Assembly: GCA_021805865.1 (NCBI GenBank)
Contig: JAJZDX010000020.1
Location: 1 to 64,000, forward strand
Direction of reading: 5' to 3'
DNA length: 64,000 nucleotides
Origin: Pseudomonadota bacterium
Lineage (GTDB): Bacteria; Pseudomonadota; Gammaproteobacteria; Steroidobacterales; Steroidobacteraceae
Every line of letters begins with the position of its first letter. Positions within the stretch are counted from its first letter, which is position 1. This document shows positions 35,493-43,839 of this stretch, in pieces. Below the pieces are notes generated by a model. It had not been told where the DNA came from. It did not search any database and worked only from the letters and a program-made list of their open reading frames with translations. Position numbers and translations under genes: made by a program.

Positions 35493-36287
35493 TCAGGCGA
35501 TGGCGCGGACGACCCCGCCATCGACGCGCAATGCCGCACCGGTCGTCGCCGATGCCTGCGCGCTGCACACGTAGGCGATCATCGCGGCCACTTCGGCGGT
35601 CGTGGCGAATCGCTTGAGAATCGAGGAGGGGCGGGCGGTCTGGAAAAATTCACGCTCGAGCGTCGATGGGTCCTTGCCGGTCGACTGTGCCAGCTGCGCC
35701 ACGAACCGGCCCACCCCTTCGGATGCGGTCGGCCCGGGCAGGACGCTGTTGACGGTCACGTTGGTGCCCGCGAGCGTCTCGGCCAGGCCGCGCGCAACGG
35801 CGAGCTGCGCCGTCTTCGTGACGCCGTAATGAATCATTTCAGTGGGGATCTGCAGGCCCGATTCGCTCGAGACGAACACGACCCGTCCCCAATTGCGCGA
35901 GCGCATTCCGGGAACGTAGTGCCGGGCGAGGCGGATCCCGCTGAGAACATTGGCCTCGAAGAAGCGCAGCCAGTCGGCATCGGGTATCTCCTCGAAGGCC
36001 TTCGGCTCGAATATGCCCATGTTGTTCACGAGCACGTCCACTTCGGGGAAAGCGCGGATCACGCGGTCGCAGCCCGCGGCGGTGGCGAGGTCCGCGGCAA
36101 TGCCCTGGATGTCGGAGCGCGCGACGGATTTGCGCAGCTGCGTGACGGCAGCCTCCACACGCGCGCTCGTGCGGCCGTTGAGGATGACCCGTGCGCCCTC
36201 GCGGGCGAGAGCCTCGGCGCTCGCCCAGCCGATGCCTGCCGTTGAGCCGGTGACGAGTGCGAGCTTCGAGGTGAGTCCGAGATCCAC
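35493..36287 (-). CDS. Short-chain dehydrogenase/reductase
   Basis: This classical SDR of about 264 residues has TGSTAGIG (cofactor site), NNMG, the catalytic Ser in VVFVSSESGLQ, and YGVTK (Tyr/Lys). The C-terminal LRVDGGVVRAIA is typical of the NAD(P)-dependent oxidoreductase group. The start is taken as GTG 36287, giving MDLGLTSKLALVTG; an upstream in-frame ATG at 36347 would add 20 unconserved residues. The substrate cannot be told from sequence. Confidence 0.85.
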   Translation of the reverse strand: MDLGLTSKLALVTGSTAGIGWASAEALAREGARVILNGRTSARVEAAVTQLRKSVARSDIQGIAADLATAAGCDRVIRAFPEVDVLVNNMGIFEPKAFEEIPDADWLRFFEANVLSGIRLARHYVPGMRSRNWGRVVFVSSESGLQIPTEMIHYGVTKTAQLAVARGLAETLAGTNVTVNSVLPGPTASEGVGRFVAQLAQSTGKDPSTLEREFFQTARPSSILKRFATTAEVAAMIAYVCSAQASATTGAALRVDGGVVRAIA

Positions 36288-36399
36288 GGGCGCCTGCCTT
36301 GCGGTCTGTCCTGCCGCGACGGTATCCGCGGCGCCGGGCGCCGGCAATCCTCAGGAAGAGGGAGGCCCCTGGGGGAGGGGGCGCAGGCCCGGCCTCGCC

Positions 36400-36543
36400 T
36401 CAGTGCTGCCCGCGCGGGCGAGCCCGGCCCGCGGGGACGCGCATCGCATCGCGCCCGCTCTCGATGGCAAGCGCCGTGAGATAGGCAACACAGAAGACCG
36501 CGGCGATCGGCACGGCGATCGCGAGCCCGAGCAGCGCACGCAT
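36400..36543 (-). CDS. 47-residue single-helix membrane peptide
   Basis: A short gene begins at ATG 36541-36543 with an excellent ribosome-binding site, AGGAGG seven bases upstream. It encodes a hydrophobic helix (LLGLAIAVPIAAVFCVAYLTAL) followed by a short basic tail. The strong translation signal is the main reason to call it. No family is recognised. It precedes the SDR gene on the same strand by about 110 bases. Confidence 0.5.
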   Translation of the reverse strand: MRALLGLAIAVPIAAVFCVAYLTALAIESGRDAMRVPAGRARPRGQH

Positions 36544-36890
36544 GGAGAATCCTCCTGCAAGTTGCCGCGAGTCGATGTTGCGAGGGCTCATGCAAGCGAG
36601 GCTAGGCTGCCGGGAGGCCGTGATCAACGCCCGCGCGATGGATGGAGCGTTTCGGGCCGGGAAAGGATCGCGGCACGCGAAGAATCGGCCGGCGCGAGGG
36701 TGCGCCATGGGCGGTGGGGCGCGCTCGTGCCCGGACGGGTCTTCCCGGGGCGCGCCGATCGCGGCCGTGCCTCGCTGCGCATGGGCCGCCGGTCGTGCCG
36801 CCGTCCGTGCGGATCGCTCCGGTCCCCTCCGGGCCGCCGCGGGCATCAATCCCATATCATGCGCTGGCGATTTCCAGATATCGTATCGAT
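36544..36890. other. Intergenic region ahead of the LysR gene
   Basis: These 347 bases between divergent genes show no convincing coding sequence. The last 50 bases are richer in A and T and include palindromic ATATCGTATCGATAT just before the LysR start, a plausible promoter or autoregulatory site. Nothing else is evident. Confidence 0.5.
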
Positions 36891-37802
36891 ATGAATCTGC
36901 ATCATCTCGCGATCTTTCACACCGTCGCCGAGACCGGCAGCATCTCCGGCTGCGCCGAGCGCCTGCACATCTCGCAGCCGGCGATCTCGCGGCAGTTGAA
37001 GGAATTCGAGCAGCGCATCGGCGTGGTGTTGTTCGAGCGCCTGCCCCGGGGCGTGCGGCTCACGCAGGCGGGCGAGGTGCTGCGCGATTACGCGGCGCGG
37101 CTGTTCGAGATCGCCCGCACGGCGGAGGCGTCGGTGAAGGAGCTGTCCGATGCGCGCCAGGGCCGCCTCTCGATCGGCGCGAGCAACACGGTCGGAACGT
37201 ACATCCTGCCGGGCCTGCTCGCCCGCTTTCACCGCCGCCACCCCGCCGTCACCATATCGATGTTCGTCGGCAATACCGAACAGGTCGCCCAGGGCGTGTC
37301 GGACTTGCGTTTCATGCTCGGCTTCATCGAGGGTCCGCTGCACGTGCCGGATCTGCGCATCGAGCGGTTCCTCGAGGATGAGATCGTGCCGGTGGCGAGG
37401 GCGGATCATCCGTTGAGCCGCAGGAAAGCGCTGACGCCCGCCGATCTGTCCGGTCAGCCGCTGCTCATGCGCGAGCCGGGCTCGGGCACGCGGGAGCTGA
37501 TCGAGAGGCGCCTGCAGCGCCATGGCATCCGCCCCGGCGACATCGTGGAGTTGGGGAGCACCGAGGCGATCAAGCAGGCCGCGATCCACGGCGGGGGCAT
37601 CGCGTGGCTGCCCCGCGTGTGCATGCCCCGCGAGCTCACGAGCGGCGAGCTCGTGAGACTGCCCGTGAAGTTCCTCAACATCCGCCGGCCGCTCAGCGTC
37701 ATTCGCCGCGCGCAAGGCCATACCGCGCCGGCCGCCGAGGCGTTCCTCGCGCTGCTGCACGGCCATGACGGCGCCAGCCGGGGCGGGCGTGCCGAACCGT
37801 GA
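36891..37802 (+). CDS. LysR-family regulator upstream of soeABC
   Basis: This 303-residue LysR-type regulator has an N-terminal winged helix-turn-helix (HHLAIFHTVAETGSISGCAERLHISQPAISRQLKEFE) and a periplasmic-binding-like effector domain. The latter includes SIGASNTVGTYILPGLLARF and MREPGSGTRELIE, which resemble the CysL/CbbR branch. It starts at ATG 36891. It reads toward soeABC with a 335-base gap containing an AT-rich inverted repeat, so control of sulfite oxidation is the simplest hypothesis. The effector is unknown. Confidence 0.85.
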   Translation: MNLHHLAIFHTVAETGSISGCAERLHISQPAISRQLKEFEQRIGVVLFERLPRGVRLTQAGEVLRDYAARLFEIARTAEASVKELSDARQGRLSIGASNTVGTYILPGLLARFHRRHPAVTISMFVGNTEQVAQGVSDLRFMLGFIEGPLHVPDLRIERFLEDEIVPVARADHPLSRRKALTPADLSGQPLLMREPGSGTRELIERRLQRHGIRPGDIVELGSTEAIKQAAIHGGGIAWLPRVCMPRELTSGELVRLPVKFLNIRRPLSVIRRAQGHTAPAAEAFLALLHGHDGASRGGRAEP

Positions 37803-38036
37803 GCGGCGCCGGACGGACTGTCCCGGCGCCGACTGCGGCCGCCGCGATCCGCGCGCCGCAGCACTTCCCGATTCTGCAACGGCCCGATCGATCAATATGA
37901 CCTCGGGCTCCCGCGTGTAGTCTGGCGATGGCGTGCCCTGCGGTGATCTACTAGAGGCCGCGCGGGACTGCGGCTTCCCGCCTCGGGCACCGCCGCCCGA
38001 TCGCGACGGGCGCCGGGAGATGAGGAGGGGCACGGG

Positions 38037-38084
38037 TATAGATAAAGGATATGGAATAGCTGCCTTATTTATATTGGATCTATA
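38037..38084. promoter_or_regulatory. AT-rich inverted repeat ahead of soeABC
   Basis: In a very GC-rich neighbourhood, 38037-38090 is conspicuously AT-rich. Perfect seven-base arms TATAGAT (38037-38043) and ATCTATA (38078-38084) face each other. The stretch lies between the LysR gene and soeA and could combine a LysR-type binding site and a promoter. The rest of the gap (37803-38137) shows nothing else. Confidence 0.45.
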
Positions 38085-38137
38085 ACTGGACCGGATCCAC
38101 CATGCGTTCGCCCAGAGGGGCTTGCGAGGCACCAATC

Positions 38138-40942
38138 ATGGCGGCGACGGAGCAATCACAGCCCAGGCGCACTGTTGCGCGCACGACCTGCTACATGTGC
38201 GCCTGCCGTTGCGGCATCAAGGTGCACCTCGAGGACGGCAGGCTGCGCTACATCGAGGGAAACCGCGACCATCCGATCAACCGCGGAGTGCTCTGCGGCA
38301 AGGGGTCGGCGGGAATCATGACGGCGATCTCCCCGGCGCGGCTGTCGACGCCCCTGAAGCGCACCGGTGCGCGCGGGTCGGGCGCGTTCGAGGCCATCTC
38401 CTGGGCGCAGGCGATGCGGATCGCGACGGAGCGCCTCGCCGCGATCCGCGCGAGCGACCCGGGCCGGCTCGCCCTCTTCACGGGCCGCGATCAGTCGCAG
38501 TCGCTCACGGGCCACTTCGCCCGGATGTTCGGCACCATCAACTACGCGGCGCACGGCGGGTTCTGCTCCGTCAACATGGCGGCGGCGGGTCTGTACTCGG
38601 TCGGGGGCGCGTTTTGGGAGTTCGGCGAGCCGGACTGGGAGCACGCCAGGCTCTTTCTGCTCTTCGGGGTCGCCGAAGACCACGATTCCAACCCGATCAA
38701 GCTCGGCCTCGCCAGGCTCAAGCAGCGCGGCGCCAAGATCCTCTCGATCAATCCGGTGCGCACGGGCTACTCCGCGATCGCGGACGAATTCCTCGCCATC
38801 ACCCCCGGCACCGACGGCCTGCTCGTGTTCGCGCTCATCCACTGCCTGCTCGAGGCGGGGCGGATCGATGCGGAATTCCTCATCCGCTACACCAACGCCC
38901 ATCATCTGGTGATCGATGCGCCCGGGGAGGCCGGGCACGGATTGATCGCGCGCGATGCGGCGGGCCGGCAGCTGTGCTTCGATCGCGCCTCGGGCTCGCT
39001 CCTCGAGGCGCAGGCGAGCGGCACCGACCCGGCGCTGCTCGGCACCTTCGAGTTGGCGGATGGGCGGCGCGCCCGCCCGGCCTTCGCCCTGCTCGCCGAG
39101 CGCTATGCCGATCCGCAATATGCCCCGGAGGCGGTCGCCGGCCGCTGCGGCATCGAGGCGGCCGCGATCCGGCGCATCGCCGCGGAGATCGCCGAGGTCG
39201 CATTCAATCAGCCGGTCGTGCTCGAGCAGCCGTGGACGGATGCGGCGGGCCGCCGTCACGCGGTGATGAGCGGGCGGCCCGTTGCGATCCATGCCATGCG
39301 CGGGGTGTCCGCGCACTCGAACGGATTTCACACCTGCCGCGCGATCCACGTGCTGCAGATGCTGCTCGGCGCGATCGACACGCCGGGCTCCTGGCGCTAC
39401 AAGTCGCCCTATCCGAAGCCGATCCCCGGCGGGCCGGCGCCCGGGCGCCCGCGCGCGCCCGGGGGGCCGCTCGATGCGCCGCCGCTCGGCTTCCCGCGCG
39501 GCCCGGAGGATCTTCTCGTCGATGAGGCCGGCGAGGCGCTGCGGCTCGATCGGGCGTTCTCGTGGGAGGCGCCCCTTGCCATTCACGGCCTGATGCACAT
39601 GGCGATCGCGCGTGCCTACGAGGCGGGCCCGGAGGGGATCGACACGCTGTTCCTCTTCATGTCGAACATGGCGTGGAATTCGGCGATGAACCCGGGCGAG
39701 ACCACGCGGATGCTGAGCGAGTGCGACGAGCAGGGCAACTACCGCATTCCCTTCGTCATCGTCGCCGACGCATTCTCATCGGAGACCGTCGCCTACGCGG
39801 ACCTGGTGCTGCCGGACACGACGTATCTTGAGCGCTACGACTGCATCTCGCTGCTCGACCGCCCTATCGGCTCGGCGCACGGTCCGGCCGACGCCATCCG
39901 CATACCGGTGCTGCGGCCGGACCGCGATGTCAGGCCGTTCCAGGATGTGCTCATCGATCTCGCCGGGCGCCTTGGCCTGCCGGACTTCGCCGACGAGCAG
40001 GGCCGGCCGCTTTATTCGTCATACGCCGAGTACATGGTCCGGCACCAACGACGGCCGGGCATCGGCCCGCTGGCCGGCTTTCGCGGCGAGGACGGCCGCG
40101 CCATCGGCAAGGGGGCGCCCAATCCTCGCCAGCTCGAGCGTTATGTCGAGAATGGCAGCTTCTGGAGGCACGAATTGCCCCACGAGCAGCTCTACTTCAA
40201 GCACGCCAACCGGGCCTATCTCGCCGGCGCCAAGGCGATGGGTCTGATCGAGGACGATGCGCAGATCGTTCTGCAGCTGTATTGCGAGACGCTGCAGCGG
40301 TTCCGTCTGGCGGCCGAGGGACACGGCGCTCCTCGCCCGCCGCCGCGGCTGCGCGAGCGCATCACGCGCTTCTTCGATCCGTTGCCCATCTGGTACGTGC
40401 CGCTCGAGGAAGCGATGACGGACCGCGAGGCCTACCCGCTGCACGCCATCACCCAGCGGCCCATGGCGATGTATCACTCCTGGGGCTCGCACAACGCATG
40501 GCTGCGGCAGATCCTGCCGGAGAACCGCCTGTATCTGCACCGCGATCTCGCGGCCCGGCTGGGCATCGGCGATGAGGACTGGGTGTGGGTCCGCTCGCGC
40601 AGCGCCAGCCTGAGGTGCCGGGCGCGCACCATGACCGGGGTCAACCGCGACACCGTGTGGACCTGGAACGCGATCGGCAAGCGCGCCGGCGCCTGGGCGC
40701 TCTCGCACGATGCGCCGGAGTTCCGCCGGGGGTTCCTGTTGAATCACGTCATCTCGGAATACCTGCCGAAAGAGGGCGGAGCGGCGCCGCAGTCCAATTC
40801 CGATCCGGTGACCGGGCAGGCCGCCTGGTTCGATCTCACCGTCTGCCTCGAGCCCTGCGCTCCCGGGACGCCCGATGAGACCTCGCCCCGTTGGGGCACG
40901 AACCCGCTGCGGGTGCGGCAGGCTGCGGAGAATGACCGATGA
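38138..40942 (+). CDS. soeA: SoeA, molybdopterin subunit of cytoplasmic sulfite dehydrogenase
   Basis: This 934-residue molybdopterin oxidoreductase of the complex-iron-sulfur-molybdoenzyme family has an N-terminal [4Fe-4S] motif CYMCACRCGIKV with a distal Cys in GVLCGKG. Large molybdopterin-binding domains follow (NPGETTRML, ADLVLPDTTYLERYD, WGSHNAWLRQILPEN). No twin-arginine export signal precedes the iron-sulfur motif, consistent with the cytoplasm-facing SoeABC complex that oxidises sulfite to sulfate and feeds electrons to quinone. The start is ATG 38138; ATG 38102 would add 12 residues. The stop overlaps soeB as ATGA. Related polysulfide or thiosulfate reductases are possible alternatives, but the three-gene architecture and missing Tat signal favour Soe. 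Confidence 0.85.
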   Translation: MAATEQSQPRRTVARTTCYMCACRCGIKVHLEDGRLRYIEGNRDHPINRGVLCGKGSAGIMTAISPARLSTPLKRTGARGSGAFEAISWAQAMRIATERLAAIRASDPGRLALFTGRDQSQSLTGHFARMFGTINYAAHGGFCSVNMAAAGLYSVGGAFWEFGEPDWEHARLFLLFGVAEDHDSNPIKLGLARLKQRGAKILSINPVRTGYSAIADEFLAITPGTDGLLVFALIHCLLEAGRIDAEFLIRYTNAHHLVIDAPGEAGHGLIARDAAGRQLCFDRASGSLLEAQASGTDPALLGTFELADGRRARPAFALLAERYADPQYAPEAVAGRCGIEAAAIRRIAAEIAEVAFNQPVVLEQPWTDAAGRRHAVMSGRPVAIHAMRGVSAHSNGFHTCRAIHVLQMLLGAIDTPGSWRYKSPYPKPIPGGPAPGRPRAPGGPLDAPPLGFPRGPEDLLVDEAGEALRLDRAFSWEAPLAIHGLMHMAIARAYEAGPEGIDTLFLFMSNMAWNSAMNPGETTRMLSECDEQGNYRIPFVIVADAFSSETVAYADLVLPDTTYLERYDCISLLDRPIGSAHGPADAIRIPVLRPDRDVRPFQDVLIDLAGRLGLPDFADEQGRPLYSSYAEYMVRHQRRPGIGPLAGFRGEDGRAIGKGAPNPRQLERYVENGSFWRHELPHEQLYFKHANRAYLAGAKAMGLIEDDAQIVLQLYCETLQRFRLAAEGHGAPRPPPRLRERITRFFDPLPIWYVPLEEAMTDREAYPLHAITQRPMAMYHSWGSHNAWLRQILPENRLYLHRDLAARLGIGDEDWVWVRSRSASLRCRARTMTGVNRDTVWTWNAIGKRAGAWALSHDAPEFRRGFLLNHVISEYLPKEGGAAPQSNSDPVTGQAAWFDLTVCLEPCAPGTPDETSPRWGTNPLRVRQAAENDR

Positions 40943-41679
40943 GCACGCTGCCGGAGCGGCCGCCGGGCGCGAAAAGGCTCGGCCTGGTGATCGATCTGGA
41001 CACCTGTGTCGGCTGCCACGCCTGCGCCGTCAACTGCAAGGAGTGGAACACCGGGGGGGAGGCCGGGATCCTGCCCGACTACGACAAGTACGGCCCCGAG
41101 CCCGACGGAGTGTGGTTCAACCGGATCCACTCGTACGAGACCGAGGAGGGCGGATGCTCGCGGACGGTGAACTTCCCGCGCTCGTGCCTGCACTGCGAAG
41201 ACCCGCTCTGTGTCACCGTCTGTCCGACCGGGGCATCCTACAAGCGCGCCGAGGACGGCATCGTCCTCGTCGACACCGACAAGTGCATCGGCTGTCAGCT
41301 GTGCTCCTGGGCCTGTCCGTACGGTGCGCGCGAGCTCGACGAGAAGGCGGGCGTGATGCGCAAGTGCACGTTGTGTGTCGACCGCATCTACGACGAGAGT
41401 GTGCCGCAGGAGGAGCGCGTGCCGGCCTGCGTGGCAACCTGTCCCTCGCGGGCGCGGCACTTCGGCGACCTCGCCGACCCCGAAAGCGAGGTCTCGAAGC
41501 TCGTCCGGGAGCGCGGCGGCGCCGATCTGCTCCCCGGGCTCGGCTATCGACCGACCAACAAATACCTCCCGCCGCGCCGCGCGAGGATTCCGACCGCGCC
41601 GGCGAAGCCTCCCGCACCGGGGGCCAAGGGCATCGGCGCGGCGTTGCTCGGCCTGCTCGACAAGGCGCTCAGCCGATGA
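40939..41679 (+). CDS. soeB: SoeB, four-cluster iron-sulfur subunit
   Basis: This 246-residue ferredoxin-like electron-transfer subunit has four cysteine groups: CVGCHACAVNC, CLHCEDPLCVTVCP, CIGCQLCSWACP and CTLCVDR with CVATCP. It would carry electrons from the SoeA molybdenum site to the membrane subunit. The extended insert after the first group (KEWNTGGEAG...) is typical of the SoeB/DmsB type. The start overlaps the soeA stop, and the stop overlaps the soeC start, both by four bases (ATGA), so the three genes are tightly coupled. Confidence 0.9.
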   Translation: MSTLPERPPGAKRLGLVIDLDTCVGCHACAVNCKEWNTGGEAGILPDYDKYGPEPDGVWFNRIHSYETEEGGCSRTVNFPRSCLHCEDPLCVTVCPTGASYKRAEDGIVLVDTDKCIGCQLCSWACPYGARELDEKAGVMRKCTLCVDRIYDESVPQEERVPACVATCPSRARHFGDLADPESEVSKLVRERGGADLLPGLGYRPTNKYLPPRRARIPTAPAKPPAPGAKGIGAALLGLLDKALSR

Positions 41680-42614
41680 AGCCCGCCGCCTCCGTCCTGC
41701 TGCTCACCACCTCGACCGGGTTCGGGTTCGGGCTCCTCGCCTGGCTCGGGGCGTATGCCGCCCTCGGGCTGCTGCCGCGGGCGCCGGTGCTGGTCGCCGC
41801 CGGCATCGTCATCGCCCTGATCTTCACCTCCACCGGGCTCATCGCCTCGATGTTTCATCTGGAGCGCAAGGAGCGCGCATGGCGCGCATTCACTCAGTGG
41901 CGCTCCTCGTGGCTGTCCCGCGAGGGTGTCGCCGCCGTGCTGACTTACCCGGTGGCGATCGCCTTTGGCGTTGCCTTCTGGCGCGGCGGGCCGCCGCTCG
42001 CCACGCGCCTGTTGGGAGCGGCGACCCTCCTGGCATCGCTTGGCACGGTGTACTGCACGGCCATGATCTACGCGAGCCTGAAGCCGATCCGCCAGTGGCA
42101 CAACGCACACACCGCGCCCGATTATCTGCTGTACGCCGTGTTCTCCGGCGCCGTGCTGTTCGCGACACTGCGCACCGCCGCTCTCGGGGAGCCCGGAGCG
42201 ATGGCGAGCGCGGCGGCGGCGGCGGCCGCCGCCGCCGCGCTCCTCGCCAAGCGCGCCTACTGGCGGCACATCGACGCACAGGCGCCGCTTGCGACGCTCG
42301 CCGCCGCGATCGGCCTGCCCCAGGGCATCGAGGCGCGGCCGCTCGATGCGCCGCATTTCTCGGAAAACTACATCCTGCGTCAGATGGGCTTCGCCGTCGC
42401 CCGGCGGCACGCCGCGAAGCTTCGCTCCCTCGCCCTGTTGATCGGCTTCGCCCTGCCGCTCGCCCTGAGCGTTCTCGGGGCGCTCGCGCCGGCTCCGATG
42501 CTCGCGACCACGCTGGCTCTGGCGTGCGCGGCGCTCGGCCTGGCTCTCGAGCGCTGGCTGTTCTTCGCAGAGGCCACCCACGTGTCGGCCCTCTATTACG
42601 GGCGGCGGATATGA
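41676..42614 (+). CDS. soeC: SoeC, DmsC-like membrane anchor
   Basis: This 312-residue polytopic protein of the DmsC family has about eight hydrophobic helices and would anchor SoeAB and reduce quinone. Segments such as LIASMFHLERKERAWRAF and FSENYILRQMGFAVARRHA are characteristic. An alanine run encoded by repeated GCG/GCC codons lies near 42205-42240. It is the last intact gene of the soe operon. Transposase debris begins within about 60 bases of its end. Confidence 0.88.
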   Translation: MKPAASVLLLTTSTGFGFGLLAWLGAYAALGLLPRAPVLVAAGIVIALIFTSTGLIASMFHLERKERAWRAFTQWRSSWLSREGVAAVLTYPVAIAFGVAFWRGGPPLATRLLGAATLLASLGTVYCTAMIYASLKPIRQWHNAHTAPDYLLYAVFSGAVLFATLRTAALGEPGAMASAAAAAAAAAALLAKRAYWRHIDAQAPLATLAAAIGLPQGIEARPLDAPHFSENYILRQMGFAVARRHAAKLRSLALLIGFALPLALSVLGALAPAPMLATTLALACAALGLALERWLFFAEATHVSALYYGRRI

Positions 42615-42669
42615 GCCCTGCGCGCTGCGCCGGGGAGCCACGGCGGATCGGCCGGCTGGGGCTGCGCGG

Positions 42670-42985
42670 CGATCCTCTGTGATCTGGTGCTGGGGCTTTT
42701 GAGCCTCGGGGCCGATGAGATCTGCTGCTGCAAGGGGCGCAAATTCGCCACGATCCTCTACGATCCCGAGCGTGCTCGCGTGGTGTGGGTCGGCGCCGGA
42801 AAAGGGGCGCGAAACCCTCGGCCGGTTCTTCACCGAAGCCCTGAGCGAGCACCAGCGGCGCCAGGTCCGCCCGGCCAGCGGCGACATGAGCCGCGCCTAC
42901 ACCGAGGCGATCAAGCACCACTGCCCGAACGCCACCCTCAAGGCGCACTTCGAGAACATCCTCGCCTTCGTCGAGCATGATCCGA
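42670..42985 (+). pseudogene. ISL3-family transposase fragment, frameshifted
   Basis: Two frames together give ADEICCCKGRKFATILYD and ARVVWVGAG, then GRETLGRFFTEAL and SGDMSRAYTEAIKHHCPNA. This is the DDE core of an ISL3 transposase interrupted by a frameshift near 42797-42805. Both the N-terminus and C-terminus of the transposase are missing. The fragment runs directly, in the same frame, into IS630-type sequence, so it is a composite scar and not a working element. Confidence 0.75.
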
Positions 42986-43450
42986 CCAACACCGCCGCCG
43001 AGGGGCTCGACAACGCCGCCATTGCGCCGCGCCTGGATACCCCGCGGCAGATTGTCAGCAAATGGCGCAAGCGCTTCCTCCGGGAACGGCCAGGAGCTCT
43101 GGAGGAACGCTCCCGGACCGGGCGCCCAGCGCTCTTCCCCCCCCGAGCGTCCTCCTCGCCATTAAGGCCTTGGCCCCTCAGCTGCCGTACGGGTCCGAGG
43201 TGCCGCTGTCGCGCCGGAGCGTGCCGGAGATCCGCCGCGAGGTGACGGGCGCGGCTCGGTCGCCTCGATCGGACAAACCACCCTGTGGCGTTGGCTGACG
43301 GAGGATGCGATCCGCCCTTGGTCGCACCGCAGCCGGATTTTTCCGCGCGATCCGGCCTTCGAGCGCAACGCCGGCGGCGTGCTGGATCCGTCTCACGGGA
43401 GAATGGGAAGGACAACCCTCGCGCAAGGCGGCCTGAGTGGACTATGTCAC
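42986..43450 (+). pseudogene. IS630-family transposase remnant, several frameshifts
   Basis: The helix-turn-helix part AIAPRLDTPRQIVSKWRKRF and SRTGRPALF of an IS630-type transposase lies in one frame. The stretch IKALAPQLPYGSEVPLSRRSVPEI lies in a second, and TLWRWLTEDAIRPWSHRSRIFPRDPAF in a third. The reading frame is broken at least twice and the catalytic DDE end is absent. It marks the left boundary of the accessory region that holds the Wadjet operon. Confidence 0.75.
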
Positions 43451-43839
43451 CGAATCCACGGGCCACCGTACTTGGCGAGGTTCGGGCCTGGAGCCGAGCG
43501 CTTCCTGCGTGCCAGTAAATCTAAAGACCTGCGCCCGCCAGGGCATCCTGTCGGAAAATCCGCTGCTCGCCCGCCGCTCTATCGTCGCGGGACCAAGGCT
43601 TTGCTGCAAGTTGCAGAATGCCGTAATAGCCTAAATATGCTAGGATTATCAGTCACTCCAGGTCGTATGTTTGCACATGACCCGCAGATTCGCCGCCATT
43701 CGAAATCGCATCGCGGTACCGGGTGCGGGCGCCCGCGTGAGGCGAAAGATCACTTTCGGGCCGCGCGTCATCGAGTACACAGGAAGCGGCTGACGCAAGC
43801 GCAATCGGAGTTGAGCGACGCTTTTCTCGCCGGATACTC
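43451..43839. other. Non-coding stretch before the Wadjet operon
   Basis: No gene is recognisable. A locally AT-rich section at 43605-43650 (TTGCTG at 43601-43606, 17 bases, TAATAG at 43624-43629) could be the operon's promoter but matches consensus only loosely. The stretch between 43650 and 43839 has no clear feature. Confidence 0.4.

Noticed and set aside
42200-42240. GCG/GCC repeat in soeC as a phase-variable tract
   Set aside because: It encodes an alanine run within a membrane helix and keeps frame. Mixed GCG/GCC/GCN codons are not a uniform slippage-prone repeat.
42611-42682. 23-codon frame coupled to the soeC stop by ATGA
   Set aside because: It could be the start of a lost fourth soe gene, but 23 unrecognisable codons leading into transposase debris are not enough to call a gene.
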